A stretch of 64,000 nt of DNA from Cristatella mucedo (GCA_009760855.2 WPIO01000044.1:1404001-1468000); one strand, 5' to 3'; counted from the stretch's first letter, positions 1-12,195 are shown. The notes: generated from the letters alone by a model not told the origin. A program made the numbers and translations.

Positions 1-429
1 ACTTGGAGCAAGACTGCCATCTAAATCTCATAGAAATCAGAAAACCGAAGTAAGACTCGAGTAGGTAGGAAGCAAGACTCGCCATCTAAACCAGGCTTAA
101 GCTGGCTCCAGACGAAGGCATGGCTCGATTGTCAGACTGACTTGGATAGCACCAAACTATCCAGCATGATCTTCAGTATCCCATTCGGAAGGTGAAACCA
201 CGAAGGTGAACCCACGACACAAGAGGCTCACAAGCTAGCAACTCCTCACCTGCTGCAACACATAGTTATAGTGGTTCATATGTTTGTTACTATGCTCCCA
301 GGCCCCGGTTCGAATCCAGCAACAAGCAGAGCACCACTCCTTCATTTTGTTTCGTTTGCTGCTAGTAAAACATTCAATCCACAAGCAGCAAGCAAGCGAA
401 CTCGGTATCGTTCCATTTAAATTAAAAAC
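1..429. other. No gene recognised
   Basis: Nothing coding is supported. A ~20-base imperfect direct repeat occurs at about 8-27 and 71-91. A B-box-like GGTTCGAATCC at 307-317 may be a SINE-head remnant, but no A box was found with it. Confidence 0.4.
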
Positions 430-1005
<576 letters not shown>

Positions 1006-1837
1006 AGTACTAGCACTGGCCACCATGAGGAGAAAGATTTGCACTGACAAGCAATTTAGAACTACAGACCTACCGAAGGTCCTCTGCCGTGGGACCAATT
1101 GCAGAAAAACTCCCACCGAGTAGAACTCACCATGCACCTCCAGGCTCACAGGTCCAGTGCTTTTGCCTATTGAGGTATCGAGGCTACAGTTCTGCTGCAC
1201 TCAACACAGAGCTTCAAGGTCTGGTGTTATATGACAACTTAATCGCTCAAACCTAATCCCAGTGTACTGCCAGATCGCACAAACATGTTTGCTATTGCAA
1301 TTTGGTGCCGAGGTACAACGGTTACAAACTGCTGCAGAGCCGGGAATCATATTCAGTACGATTTATGCAGGTCCACGCAAGTGGAGAATAACTTCAACAC
1401 AAGCAATCCGGCACAGCATCGCTTGGTTTCGCTGAGTGCTTGGTAAGCTTCGTTAAATCGTTAGCTTAGTGGTTAGAATGAGTGTTGGCAAATCTATATA
1501 ATGCAGGCAAGTCGAAGTGGTTCATCCACAGAGGTAAACTCTACAGATGGAACACTTTGGGTACAACACACATTGCCAAAAACCAGTGTCCAAAAGCCAT
1601 ACGTAATGCACAAACCTCTTGTTCTTCAGCCGATACTTCCGGTTTGCTGCCATCATCAACGAGACTTTCCAGACGACCCTGGACTGCTTGGGTCAGGTTT
1701 GCTAACCAGCTAGTCATTGCTGAGTCGATGTCTATTATTACGAATCGAATACAACTGTAAAAGAGTTATATTACGATGCACATCATAAAGCTGACTAATA
1801 TAGTGGCAGATGCCTCTTGCGAAAACCTGCAACACAA
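1006..1837. other. No gene recognised
   Basis: Short overlapping frames only, at about 1,480-1,760. No motif, splice pair or repeat recognised. Confidence 0.4.
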
Positions 1838-1968
1838 ATGTTTATTGAGCATGATACCACTAACCATTCAATCGTGCTTCCTTTTCAGCAAATGCAAAGT
1901 GCATAGAAAGAGATTGATTTCTCTCAGGGGACTTTATTATACGCAACAATAATAATTTTTATTATTAA
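1838..1968 (+). mobile_element. LINE B 3' tail fragment
   Basis: The sequence begins in the LINE B 3' UTR (TTTATTGAGCATGATACC), contains the tail stem region (GCAAAGTGCATAGAAAGAG) and ends in an AATAATAATTTTTATTATT run. There is no coding sequence. Confidence 0.75.
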
Positions 1969-2700
1969 TGTGTCCATCGCCAATGTCGATCAGCATTGTT
2001 CTTATACGTGCACAAGGTAATCTCACGCCGAATCAGAGGGCCAGCAGATAGCATGTTGGTCAGCACAGGGCTCAAGGTAAATAAATGTCTCATTTGAAGA
2101 CTGACATATCTGCAGCAAAACATCATCACAAGCTAAGAATTCCAATGATGTGGCTATTTTGGCACTATTATTAATACAACAACACAAAATGTATCCAAAG
2201 ATGGCATACAAAACAGACACGGCTTGAGAAAGGCAAGGTCGTGCCATATCACTATTGCCAGATTTCGGTGTATAACTCGGTAGGGATGTGGTGTGCGTAC
2301 ACTTCTGAATTGGCTCAAGATTTGACAGCAGGCACCATTTGCAGATTATCGTGGGCAGAGCATGAAAGTCAGCTTGTGTACAGATGCTGGACCTGATACC
2401 ACTATTGAATGCTGCTTCGATCCCGATATCGTCTTAAAAATAGCCATTATCGGGTGTTATTTATCTAAGTAACCAGCATAGTCACGTAATCACTTAGCAG
2501 TTTCAAGGTCTTATGCTGCACAAGATGAAGATGGTTTATTGTTCTATGCCAGTACGGTGGCAAAAGGCAAGAAGATAACTTTCACCTATGGCTTTTCATA
2601 GTGACTGAGGTAAGGATCCTGGCTTGAGATGCTGCGGACAACGGTGTAAAGTTTTGTGCTTTCTTATCCAAGCAGCTGTTACTATAGCTGTTACTATATA
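1969..2700. other. No gene recognised
   Basis: No coding evidence. A 13-base tandem pair (AGCTGTTACTATA twice) lies at about 2,674-2,699, directly next to the 50-base palindrome. Confidence 0.4.
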
Positions 2701-2750
2701 CTTGACTACACTCATATATATATATATATATATATATGAGTGTAGTCAAG
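2701..2750. repeat. Perfect 50-base palindrome with AT core
   Basis: The arms CTTGACTACACTCATATATA and TATATATGAGTGTAGTCAAG are exact reverse complements and meet in an uninterrupted AT run with no spacer. The match stops at once on both sides (A at 2,700 against C at 2,751). It could extrude as a cruciform. It may be a miniature palindromic element or a snapback product; no target-site duplication is obvious. Confidence 0.97.
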
Positions 2751-2807
2751 CTGTGTCAGCTGATGTTTTTGCAAGTCGACCAAGAGGCAGCGCGCCCATT
2801 TAGTAAT

Positions 2808-2975
2808 GATCAGCTGATTTAACAGCATAATTTATACAGCAGCAGCAGCAGAAAACCTTAAGTGGCCTACAGCCAAATTTGCATTTGCAGCAGGCTATAA
2901 GAATTGCCTGCTACATGACTCAAACCCATAACCTGGGTCTCTTCCTACTGGGATATGACCCTGCTGCTCCTAGAA
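2808..2975 (-). mobile_element. tRNA-derived SINE
   Basis: Read on the minus strand it has the tRNA-like head with a degenerate B box (CCCAGGTTATGGGTTTGAGT), a middle with CAGGCAATTCTT and a CTGTTAAATCAGCTG end, as in the SINE copies at 6,286 and 40,310. A short CAG run lies near the 3' end. Confidence 0.65.
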
Positions 2976-3465
2976 GATTGGCCGGCCCACACCAGGTCAT
3001 GGCTTAGGGGGGAGGGTGACCCACTATTCGGGAATGAAGAGCCTGGAGTAATAATAATAGGAATATAAAATTCATGGGAGCTAATAACATGGTTAACCAG
3101 CCACTTAAGAAGTACCTAATCTAGCAGGTGAATAGAACATAATGAGTAGCTGTGGAGGCGGTCTTCCGAATACAACTTGTAAACGCTAACTAGTCCTCAA
3201 ATGGGAGTATCCAGCATACAATCACAGGGATGTTAGCGCTAGGTGACAAGCATAAAAACATACAGAGGACCAAACGAAAAATTCATACCACGAACAATGA
3301 TCTCTAAGGCACTGGGCTTTATTTTTTACACAGCAGGCCAAAAACCACCAAGCTGCTAAAGCACACCGATTTATCGTGCACAAACAAGCCCACCCAGACG
3401 ATAGGATCAAGATGAGCCGGCTAAAGCGAAGACATATTTTAAAGGGCATATAAATAGCTAATCCC

Positions 3466-3466
3466 G

Positions 3467-3534
<68 letters not shown>
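3466..3534. repeat. (AT)n microsatellite with ATAC interruptions
   Basis: About 69 bases of AT dinucleotide interrupted by short CAT and CATACAT steps. Frames across it are Tyr-Ile repeats and are not genes. Confidence 0.97.
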
Positions 3535-3537
<3 letters not shown>

Positions 3538-3654
3538 TGCCACGTCTGCATGCCTATGGCCATGCCTCTGCCATCGCGGCCTCTCACCTGGCTCATGCAT
3601 ACCCAGCGAGTTTCCAAAAAGTCAATAACTAAAAGGGCTCAGAGAAGGTCTGCA

Positions 3655-4330
3655 AATAGTCACGGGGCTGGCGCTGTTCCATAGCTCGTATTGGAACAGC
3701 CAGAACTGCTCAACACCGCCGAATACCGCTGCGCGGTGTATTCCAGCGCGCACTTAATAGGTACGCACGCAATGACAGCAGAACAGCGTTACTCGGGGTT
3801 TGAACAGCTGCACCGCACGCCAGTGGCCGGAAATAAAGTACGTATCGTGAAATTGCACCGCAACAATCGCTGCGAGACCGCCGGGCGAAGCTACGGCGAA
3901 GCATATTCAGATATACCATCGGGTGTCTGCCCGTTCTCTTACCGCCGATTTCCTCAAGGCAGAAGCTCCCAGTATTAGAAACGCAACGGAGCCTTAATTG
4001 CAACCTCGGTATCCACACGAAATAGTTCATTCTGCAATCAAGCCAAGAACGTTAGGCAGCCTAATCGGCAGCCGCATCGTCCAAGCGGCGCGCCCAACAG
4101 CGGAAACCGCGACGATCAGGAAGTGACGCGAGATACACAGCGAGGTCATTTATCAGCGGAATGTCCTAGCTGGGCTATGTATCGGCGCGGTGAGAACGCA
4201 CCTGTGTTGGCCGCGCTGTATAGCTCCCAACCGTTTCCGGCAACCGCTCCGCAGCGCGTGGGACGGTCAGCCGCCTTCGTCGCACTAGTGACTGCTGATC
4301 GCTACGGTAGTTCCACGAGCTGATTACAGG
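3655..4330. promoter_or_regulatory. CpG-rich island, possible promoter
   Basis: This stretch is much richer in G+C and CpG than its AT-rich flanks (for example GCGCGGTGTATTCCAGCGCG and AAGCGGCGCGCCC). It has no LINE or SINE similarity and its frames do not look coding. It ends about 150 bases before the Cys-rich ORF at 4,487, so a promoter for that ORF is plausible. This is inferred from composition and position only. Confidence 0.4.
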
Positions 4331-4486
4331 AGTATACGGATGAGCGAAAGTGGATATAAGTATATTGAGTGTGTTCGTACATAGAAGTTTGCGAAATAGC
4401 CGTCATAAACCTGACCGGTCGGACCGTCGCCAGCCGTGGCATGCGAGTGCCAAAGTGCCACTGCTGCACCTGGGATTGTTTTCAAC

Positions 4487-4756
4487 ATGCCGTGCACGAA
4501 TCGGCTAAGCTTCTTGAGAAATCAGCCGGCTTGCAATGTGTGTGTGGTTTTCCAGAAATTAATTGGCAAAACACGATCGAAGCTTGTCAACAATTACTAT
4601 GAGGAGACACTTCCAGTTATCGAGGAAATGATAAACAATCAAAGCGAGACATGTGAAACAAGTGACGCATGCCATCTGCATAACCGCCTGCTGAGTTGTA
4701 ATCCTCTGTCTCAGCTGAGATTTCGGAACACTAATGTTTCATCGTATACACCCTGA
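4487..4756 (+). CDS. Small Cys-rich ORF, possibly a partial saposin-like domain
   Basis: 89 codons from ATG at 4,487 (frame open from about 4,436) to TGA. The protein has Cys16-x2-Cys19 near its start and Cys56-x5-Cys62 later, separated by a helix-like stretch (KLVNNYYEETLPVIEEM). Saposin-B domains have an N-terminal CxxC and a C-terminal C-x5-C, but they are about 80 residues long with a middle Cys pair; here the middle ~25 residues and that pair are missing. An acceptor-like GTGGTTTTCCAG runs into the frame at about 4,552, so only the 3' part may be an exon. A second Cys-rich frame overlaps (ATG at 4,441, containing CHCCTWDC). The function is unknown and the saposin link is tentative. Confidence 0.25.
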   Translation: MPCTNRLSFLRNQPACNVCVVFQKLIGKTRSKLVNNYYEETLPVIEEMINNQSETCETSDACHLHNRLLSCNPLSQLRFRNTNVSSYTP

Positions 4757-6285
4757 TTCGAGGTTGGCTGCAGGATCGTAGCGTGCAACTCCACGATATT
4801 TCAACTACATTTGAAAGCCTGCTGACAAATTTGAGAGTGATTTGAACGTACTGGTCAATGAATCATTTGAAAAAGAACTCGGTCGCTCTCATGAATATAA
4901 TATATACAGGAAGTTAATAGGTGTCACACGAAATAGCAAATGACTAATGACAAGTCGGCAGACGCTTCGTCACCAGTCGTGCAGGAAATTAAAAGTCATG
5001 ATATTTGTTGACATTAACGCTAAGTTAGGAAATCTTCTCAATGTTGAGGAACCGTTTTTTGGTGTCGATTCTGACGAAGTATAGAGGAAATACGAAGATT
5101 GGCCAAATTTATAGTTCAGATGCCGATTGACAGGAGCTATATGGAAAACTTTTGGATTGAAGAATGCTGTTACCAAGTCAAACTAATGAATTCTCAAATT
5201 TATCGTTAATCGCAGAGATATTGTCTTCTTCAATCATGGAATTTTATTCAGATAACGATCGAGGTTTCCATCAACAGCTGTGAGAGGTTGCTCGACTATT
5301 TGAAGCTTACATTTCGCATTTGAAAACCTCCGTGAAACAAGCGCGTTGCTATACCAAGTTATGCGAAGAAAGTGCTCTAGCTTCTTAACAGTTAAAATTA
5401 GTGAGAATGACTTGAATTTTGTGCTGACCCGATGAAAAGTGATATAAAAAGGTGTATTTCAGATGTTTGCACCGGGTAGTGCACTTTTTGTCCTTGCTAA
5501 AGGTGTCATTTTCCACAGATATTGTTCTGCCTGGTCAGATAAGGTTTAAAGAAAGCTGAAACATATGCATTTATTGCATCATTGCTTGGTCTCAGTGAAT
5601 TGTCCTTTTCGTAACTACGCATACTTAAATTGTTTATGTCATCGCAGCATACGCCAGGTGGGCCTAATTTTGGTACGAAGGGTTGCTGAGCGGAGACACC
5701 ACTGAGGAGGCGGGCGTGAATGAAAAGTGCGAGTTTTTTGCTTAGCTTGGCTTAACTGGGAGGCAGGAGTGCTAAGAGTGATTAGCAGAAGTTCACTCTG
5801 GCCCAGGAATGGCTAGCTTAAAAGGCGCAGCACGGTTGGCTGCTGGGCAGCAAAACATCTGCCCTTGAACCTAAACCTAAAGTAAAAACATGCCAGACCA
5901 CTTAGCAGTTACTCGTCTAAAAAGCCTTTCTGTGTGTCGTCCGGCATTCAACAAGGCAATTCAAACTTCTCTGAAAGACTACCCTCCGTAGGACTATTTT
6001 CTATGCTTGTAAGGAGGTTATACTTAGAGAGCATTTGTCATCTAAGCTACCATGGTCTTGGGATAGTTATGTGGCTGGTACAGCAAGCTCAGCCTCATCG
6101 CTTTTGATACGGCTTCAGTCTGAAGAATTAAAGACCAAAAAAAGAAGATGAGCATATAGAATCTGTTCTTTCTGCTTTTTACGAACACAAATTATTTCAA
6201 CCTGCTTAAAAATCAATCATTGTACTGAGAATATTCGCTAGGCCTCGGAGCAGTGTATCACCTCGTCTTCGCTCAGCTTTGTCCT
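4757..6285. other. No gene recognised
   Basis: AT-rich sequence with only broken short frames. Between about 4,900 and 5,220 one frame gives protein-like pieces (such as RRLAKFIVQMPIDRSYMENF) separated by stops, which could be a decayed gene or element, but no family is recognisable. Confidence 0.35.
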
Positions 6286-6450
6286 GCGTTTTCGTAGAGG
6301 AGGTAAGGCTCTCGCTCTTCATGACACAGGTTGTGTGTTTGAGTCCTGCAGTGGGCGATCCTTTATTGCCCACTGCGAACGGTGGTGATCGCTGTTAAGG
6401 CCCTTCGGCCGCTATACAAAATAAGGCTGTTGAATCAGCCAGCCTTTTTT
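6286..6450 (+). mobile_element. tRNA-derived SINE
   Basis: An A-box-like GTAGAGGAGGTAAGGCTC and a B-box-like TGTGTTTGAGTCCTGC are followed by the shared SINE body (GGGCGATCCTTTATTGCC) and the GAGGCTGTTGAATCAGCC-type end. A LINE B 3' fragment follows about 100 bases later. Confidence 0.75.
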
Positions 6451-6549
6451 GCACTGTCTCAGCAGACATCGAAGCAACTAGAAGAGCTAAAGATATCACG
6501 ACACAATTTTTCTACAGCCTTTCAAACAGCTAAGACTACGAGAAAGACA

Positions 6550-6912
6550 GGAGACTGTGCATTTAGTTCGTATGCTCCCAAAGCCTGAAACTAGCTCCCG
6601 ACTTGCGTCAGAACATCCCCTGACTTGACCACATTTAAAAAGAACTTATAACACACCTATTTAGGACAGCATTTAGTGGGTCCCTGTGATTTGTCCTTGA
6701 TGTACTTATGCGTGCTGACACTGTGCATGCTGCCACTAACCACAATTGCATGCTGACCCTGTGCATGTCACGCTAACCATGTTATTCATGTTGTTTATCG
6801 AGCATGATATTACTCATCATTCAATTGCGTTTCCCTTTGCAGCAAATGTAAAGCGCCTAGAAAGAGATCGAGTTCTCTGAGGGCGCTTTATCAAGTGCAT
6901 TATTGTTGTATA
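6550..6912 (+). pseudogene. LINE B 3' end
   Basis: About 40 codons of the ORF2 C-terminus (CAFSSYAPKA, then a stop, then the frame for SRLASEHPLT) are followed by a full 3' UTR and the terminal stem-loop AAAGCGCC/GGCGCTTT at about 6,850-6,891. A short TTATTGTTGT run ends the copy. It is 5'-truncated and broken by a stop. Confidence 0.8.
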
Positions 6913-7221
6913 TAAAAATCCGATGAAAAGCCAGCGGGAGACGTTGAAACCCTAGATTTCAGGCCAGCCCTAGCTGGTGACCCGAGATGGAGACCTAGTT
7001 TGCAATGGTGACATTGTCTAGTCACGTGACACCAGGAGGCGAGTTTCGGTACATGCTTTCTTAGCAAACTATCAATTAATGAAGGAAAACAACTTCCAGC
7101 GCAGAATATCTTGATAGAGCATACAAGTAATGCCTGAAAAGTATCTTTGCACAGGTAAGGTTTGTTTTGCTTCGTCACTGATACATAGAATATGTATCTC
7201 TACGTAGCCCAGGGTCTGGGC

Positions 7222-7365
7222 TCCTGGGTAAGGTGCTCGCTTTTCCCGACCGCGATCGTGGGTTCGAGTATCTGCAGTGGAAGATCTTATAGTGCCAACT
7301 GCAAGCGGTGTACAACTCTTCTGCCATTATATAAATGAGGCTTTTGAATCGCATAACCTTTAATA
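7222..7365 (+). mobile_element. tRNA-derived SINE
   Basis: A-box-like TCCTGGGTAAGGTGCTCGC, B-box CGTGGGTTCGAGTATC, then the family body (GTGCCAACTGCAAGCGGTG) and a 3' end AAATGAGGCTTTTGAATCGC. Confidence 0.75.
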
Positions 7366-7609
7366 TGAACTTTTATGTGAATGAGTTCAAAATGTTATGC
7401 CTAAAAAGTTATGACGGAAGAGTTGTTTATTAAGCTCAGAAAATTGGTCGATTTCACGTTTCTTTGCGCACGGAGGAGTCATGCATTTAGAAAAGATGAA
7501 CACGGAGAAGTTCGACTCCAATTCTCATTGCCCTATTCACTAGCGAGGACACATTGGGCCGAGCACACAGCAGCCAGCGGCGGTGGAGGAGGAGCCACAT
7601 TTCGCTCGC

Positions 7610-7752
7610 GCTGGTTTGGCCCAGCGGTTAAGGCGCGTGCCCGGAACTTGGTCTGGACGAGGTCGTGGGCTCAAGCCCCGTGGCATATTGTGAAGCGCCT
7701 GAACAGAGATAAAGTTCTCTCAGGGCGCTATACAAATGAATTATATTTTACT
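7610..7752 (+). mobile_element. Short SINE with LINE B-like tail
   Basis: The tRNA-like head (GGCCCAGCGGTTAAGGCGCG, then GGTCGTGGGCTCAAGCCCCG) is joined directly to a LINE B-type tail (GAAGCGCCTGAACAGAGAT to CAGGGCGCTATACAAATG). The middle body of the other SINEs is absent. The shared tail implies mobilisation by the LINE B reverse transcriptase. Confidence 0.8.
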
Positions 7753-8652
7753 TCGCATGAAGGGCTGGGCTCGGCGTCTATAGCCTCGTGATAGGAACTT
7801 GAGTTGCTTTACCTCGTCTCTGCGAAGCGCCACTGTTTATGCCTTGAGGCGGACGACAAGAGCCTTGCCTCGCGTCTGCTGGCTGTTGAGCGCACGGTAA
7901 GGATTGCTCGGCCAAGGCGTTGTAATCAGCGTTGAGTCCTCTCTCACAAATCGCTCGGGGCCAGAGCAATTCGTAAAATAATTTTCTACTGCTATCATCC
8001 TAGTTGTCAAGTTTCACCGTGGAATGGCTGTTTGTCTTCCGAGCATGGAGTTAATCTGCACTATTCTGAATTTCCAATTTCCTAATTACCCATGAGCCAG
8101 CGTTAAAGCTAAATGTAGGAAGCACGAGTGAACGGATTTCTGGAAGCACCCTCCGCTTATTGGCTACCTGGTCTAGTACATTGCAGTCCCGCAATTGCAT
8201 CCGTCGATTGCTAGGCAGTACTAGGTGACATTATCCACTGACTACAGTCAATCAAAGCACAACCGGCCAACTGTTTCATTGAACTCCAATATGGCGATGT
8301 CAATGCGGAGATTTCCCTCCAAAAATACCGAGAGATCAGTTGGCTTCTAATGTACGCCGTATTTGCTATTTAGCAAGTCTAAATATACACGTAAAAGGTG
8401 GAGCAAGAATGATGATAGCATGCCCACATTGAAGCACAGACGAGCGCCTACTAATCGGTTCGCAAAGTCATACGGATTAACATTCTTATATAATAGAAAA
8501 TCGAGCGCAGCGATTTCAGTCTGCAGACAGTTCGACATCTAACTAGGCACTTTAGTCTACACTTTGTATGAAGGAAAAATCGATCTCGAAGAAAGCGCTG
8601 AATGTCAAGTTCTTAGACGCAGGCTAACACTACTTCGCTGCCCTTTCTTTGC
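7753..8652. other. No gene recognised
   Basis: Short frames on both strands without motifs. Base composition is mixed, with a moderately GC-rich patch at 7,800-7,960. Confidence 0.35.
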
Positions 8653-8812
8653 TAGGTGTCATGTCCCAAAGTGACCTTTCGTTAGACAACCACATCGGCT
8701 CCACAATCAAGTCTGCCTACTTTCAGCTACACAGCATAGGGCTTGTTTGGATAAGGATACCGCACGTAAATTGGTCCATGCATTGTGACATCCCGTCTTG
8801 ACTTCTTTGACT
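8653..8812 (+). pseudogene. LINE B internal ORF2 fragment
   Basis: It matches the ORF2 C-terminal half from LGVM-type sequence (CTAGGTGTCATGTCCCAAAG) through the DDHISST region to TSRLDF. The fragment is truncated at both ends, frameshifted and has no tail. Confidence 0.75.
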
Positions 8813-9585
8813 TTTTTTGCATTGAATTTTCTTGAATTTAATGTTCTTCGAGACTGCTATTGTGCACACTGCTGCTGCTTATGGGCTTCTGCTCTGATGC
8901 TGGTCAAGCTGCTTTATTCATCCACAATCATGCTGCTGACTATGTCTGAACTACGAGTCACGTGTTAGTTTGTCCACCCTCTTTACAATTCGTATGTTGA
9001 TGCATTATAATAAACACGTGGACTGCTTGCCTGTCACGCACCTGAAATGTCTAGCACTCGTAAAGTGAGCTGCGTTTAAGGCAAACAATTTTAGTTCAGG
9101 AGCAGCTGCAGCACTTTGCTGGAACTAGCTCCTCAATGCACAGCGAGCAAGTCCTAACAGCTGTACCGATGAGTGCAGTTGTTGAGACAATAGCAGAGCA
9201 AGCCAGCCATGAAGAACGACCACACCTTAATTATTTACATGTCCATGTCCTGAACGTATAGCTTTTATTCCTTAGCAGGAGAGGGCCACGTCTGACCGGG
9301 CCGATACAATAAAACAGTCAAATCATTGCCTTTTGTATAAGGTCAAAGTCGAAGTGTTATGATAAGCCAAATTTGGTTTCTAATTATTAACGTAATAACT
9401 CAGAATAACTAACAATCTTACAAAATGCTATTACCCTGCTGATTTTGAATGACCGCCGTTTCACTATCCTGCTTCCTTTCGCGCTCTCTTTCATGCATAC
9501 AAAACTCTAAAACTTGGTAGAGACTGGGTAAGCGCAAAATTTTAAAGACATTGCCGCAAATTAGGAGCTGTTGAAATCAACTTTA
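8813..9585. other. No gene recognised
   Basis: AT-rich, only short broken frames. No repeat family recognised. Confidence 0.4.
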
Positions 9586-9998
9586 TCTTATATTAATAAT
9601 ACACTTGATAAAGCGCCCTCAGAGAACTCAATCTCTTTCTAGGCGCTTTACATTTGCTGCAAAGGAAACACGATCGAATGGTGAGTGGTATCATGCTTGA
9701 TAAACAACATGAATAACATGATCAAGGGTGACATGCACAGGGTCAGCAAAGAACGAATCGCAAGGACCCACTATATGCTGTCCTAAATTGGTACGTTTTT
9801 AAGTTCTCTTTAATGTGGTCAAGTCAGGGGATGTCGTGACGCAAGTTGGAAGTGAGTTCCTGGCTTTGGGAGCATACAAACTAAATGCATGGTCCCCAAA
9901 AGATTTGAGGTTTGTACAAGATGTCTGTAAACTTGGATTCTGAAAAGCGGGTGGTACGATGCTTGGCCTGGTGGGGTGGGGGAGTAGATATGAATGTG
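9586..9998 (-). pseudogene. LINE B 3' end
   Basis: On the minus strand about 60 codons of the ORF2 C-terminus are present (TNLKSFGDHAFSLYAPKA through TSPDLTTLK), followed by the 3' UTR and the AAAGCGCC/GGCGCTTT stem at about 9,610-9,652. An AATAAT run is the tail. 5'-truncated. Confidence 0.8.
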
Positions 9999-10109
9999 AA
10001 GCGTCCATGCCCTTTGAGCACATCCAAAGCCCTAACGTCGAGCTGAATATACCGCACCTAAACATTCGAAGGGCCACACGTACTCAGCACTAGCCGCAGC
10101 GTATAACTG

Positions 10110-10198
10110 ATTAATAATATAATAATAATAATAATATAATAACACTTGCAAAGCGAACTCAGAACATAATCTCTTCTAGGAACTTTACATATGTGATT
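10110..10198 (-). mobile_element. LINE B tail fragment
   Basis: Only the decayed tail stem region and its (AAT)n run are left (AATAATAATAATATAATAAC, then CTCTTCTAGGAACTTTAC). Confidence 0.6.
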
Positions 10199-10529
10199 TA
10201 TCGCTATTTTTATGGCCTGAGCCGTAGATTGTAACTTCCGATTCCCAGCAATCATAATTGGGAACTGTGAGTATTATCTTACGCTGTCGTAATCCGATCG
10301 ATTTAGGACTCTACGTTTCGGTTTCTGTCACTTGTCTGCAAGGATTGGCTTCCATAATATGCGCCGTGTTGGCGGTCCGCTTGTAGCAATGGCCTGACAT
10401 ACCTTTCTCAAGCTGCTGATTCTAGCACTCAAGCGTTAGCCAGCTCCACAGAAAGCGCCGCTTAGTCTGCACAGAGCAAATATTTATGTAAAAATGCATT
10501 TGCATCTGATTTACTATTTCAGGCAGATT

Positions 10530-11250
10530 ATGCAACTCTGCCGCAGCACGCGACTGAAACCCTAGCCGCTGAGCGGAAGAAGAGAGACCAGAAGAAGGCG
10601 GAAGCAGAGGTTCGTACGGTGTGCATTAGCTGCAGAGTCAGGGCTGCGAGCAGAAAAAGCGGAAGACCGACGTTGCCCGGGCCGCCGACATTGCTGCCCG
10701 GTACAGCGCGCTGGCTGGCTGGCTGGCTCGCCAGCGTTTGGTCGTGGGTTGGCGCCGCAGGGTGACGTCCAGCCGCCCGGGCGTTGGGCATCGCAGCGGG
10801 CAGCAGCGGCAAAGCAGTAGGCGCAGATTCTCGTGTGCCTGCACTTAACCTAATACTAGCTCTGGCTCGCCAGAGGCCAGAGCGAACCTAGCACAACACA
10901 GACGCAGACAGCCATTAGACGCTCCGCCCTGCTGTGAGCCGCACAGCTGCGGGACCGCGAAGTGGAGCTGCGATTATCGGACTGCAGCAATACCGCAGTC
11001 AGCCCGCGTCGCTGCGGGCTGGCTGCGACCCCTTTCGTGCCGCTGAATTTCCTTAGCTTCCTCGCCGCCGCCGCCTCACTTTCACCAGCTGCGGCGCCGC
11101 CAGCGACGGGGCGGGACTCGAAGCTGCGATCGAGCCGCAGCAGCAGGACTCTCCGGTTGAACTCTCTGGCTAAAGCTACTATCGCCAAAAATCTTTGGCT
11201 AAATGGCACCTTGCCATTTACGTTTTTCTTCTTAAATACCCGTGCTTCAA
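10530..11250. promoter_or_regulatory. CpG island, possible promoter
   Basis: About 700 bases strongly enriched in G+C and CpG, with a GC-box-like GGGGCGGG at 11,108-11,115 and a (CTGG)4 patch near 10,712. Overlapping open frames occur on both strands, as expected from low stop frequency in GC-rich DNA. The plus-strand signal-peptide-like exon begins 1.7 kb downstream, so this may be its promoter or 5' exon region. Activity is inferred. Confidence 0.45.
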
Positions 11251-11654
11251 AGCCCACCTTTCTTTACTTTCCGTAACCAGTCCACGACAGAGGCACATTC
11301 GCGTCCGTACCCCACCGCGGTGGCTCGGGCTAGGCATGTAGTGCAGCAAAACTATTGATGCACGATGCAGCATCGCACGCATGTATAGACTTATGCATTA
11401 CAATTTATAATCTATTTACACTGACTTTTCCTAAAATATATTTTCACCAGCACTTTATTTTATAATCTGCTGGCGAGCTCAGAATCCTCACTGAGGCAAG
11501 GAATTAAAGCCCGCGTCGCTTCGGCTACTGTTCACACAGTAACAATGCTCTTCAGAATTACGAGGCTGTGACGTTGACTTTCGATGTCCGGAAGTCGCGG
11601 TTACGACTCCGGAGCAGATAAGGCACACTCTTATTTTTTCTAGCCTCGTGCTTC
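11251..11654. other. No gene recognised
   Basis: AT-rich transition between the CpG island and a LINE A fragment; nothing identified. Confidence 0.4.
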
Positions 11655-12195
11655 TCTAAGTATTATGTCATGTATTTTTGTCTGTAACTCTACAAAGCCA
11701 CAAGAACTGAGTGTTACGCAGGAATTTCCTATGGCGCAATCGAAGCTTATACGACTATCGGTGAAGATACGACGGCGTACGGACTCTATTTGCCGCGAGA
11801 AATAACTAAGCGAGAATCGTAGCTCAGTCAAGCAGAAAGTGAGATGCGCGTCTGAGTCACGATGGCTGGCGAGAAAGTGAGTGGCGGCGTGGAAGTAGCG
11901 GCTCAGGAAGCGGCTGGAAAGAATGTGCCACTGTCGGCAGCAGGAGAGCAGATGTCGTTGCGTAGGAATTGTCGAAGTGAGTTCCACATTCCAGGACCTG
12001 AAAAGTGAACGCCTTTGTCACCAACCATCTTCCAAGCGTAGGAATAGAACAGCTGCTGCAGTTCAGCTAGGTATGAAGGAGCCATGCCTTGGCGGGCCTT
12101 GCGGATCAGCGTGAAAACTTTACTTTGTATCCGTCAATCAACCGGAAGCCACAGAAGCTCCTTCAACAAAGGAGACACATGGTCAAACCTCTCGG
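11655..12195 (-). pseudogene. LINE A ORF2 C-terminus and 3' UTR
   Basis: Minus-strand frame MAPSYLAELQQLFYS through FSGPGMWNSLRQFLRNDI to TFFPA matches the C-terminal region of the LINE A copies in the tandem units (MAPSYLAELL-type and WNSLPQLLCNDIYS). The 3' UTR ends with the family GTAACACTCAG and GAGTTACAGAC-type sequence at about 11,680-11,715. 5'-truncated. Confidence 0.75.

Noticed and set aside
10528-11276. Overlapping open frames of 94-133 codons on both strands
   Set aside because: They lie in the CpG island; low stop frequency in GC-rich DNA explains them, and they show no domain or splice logic.
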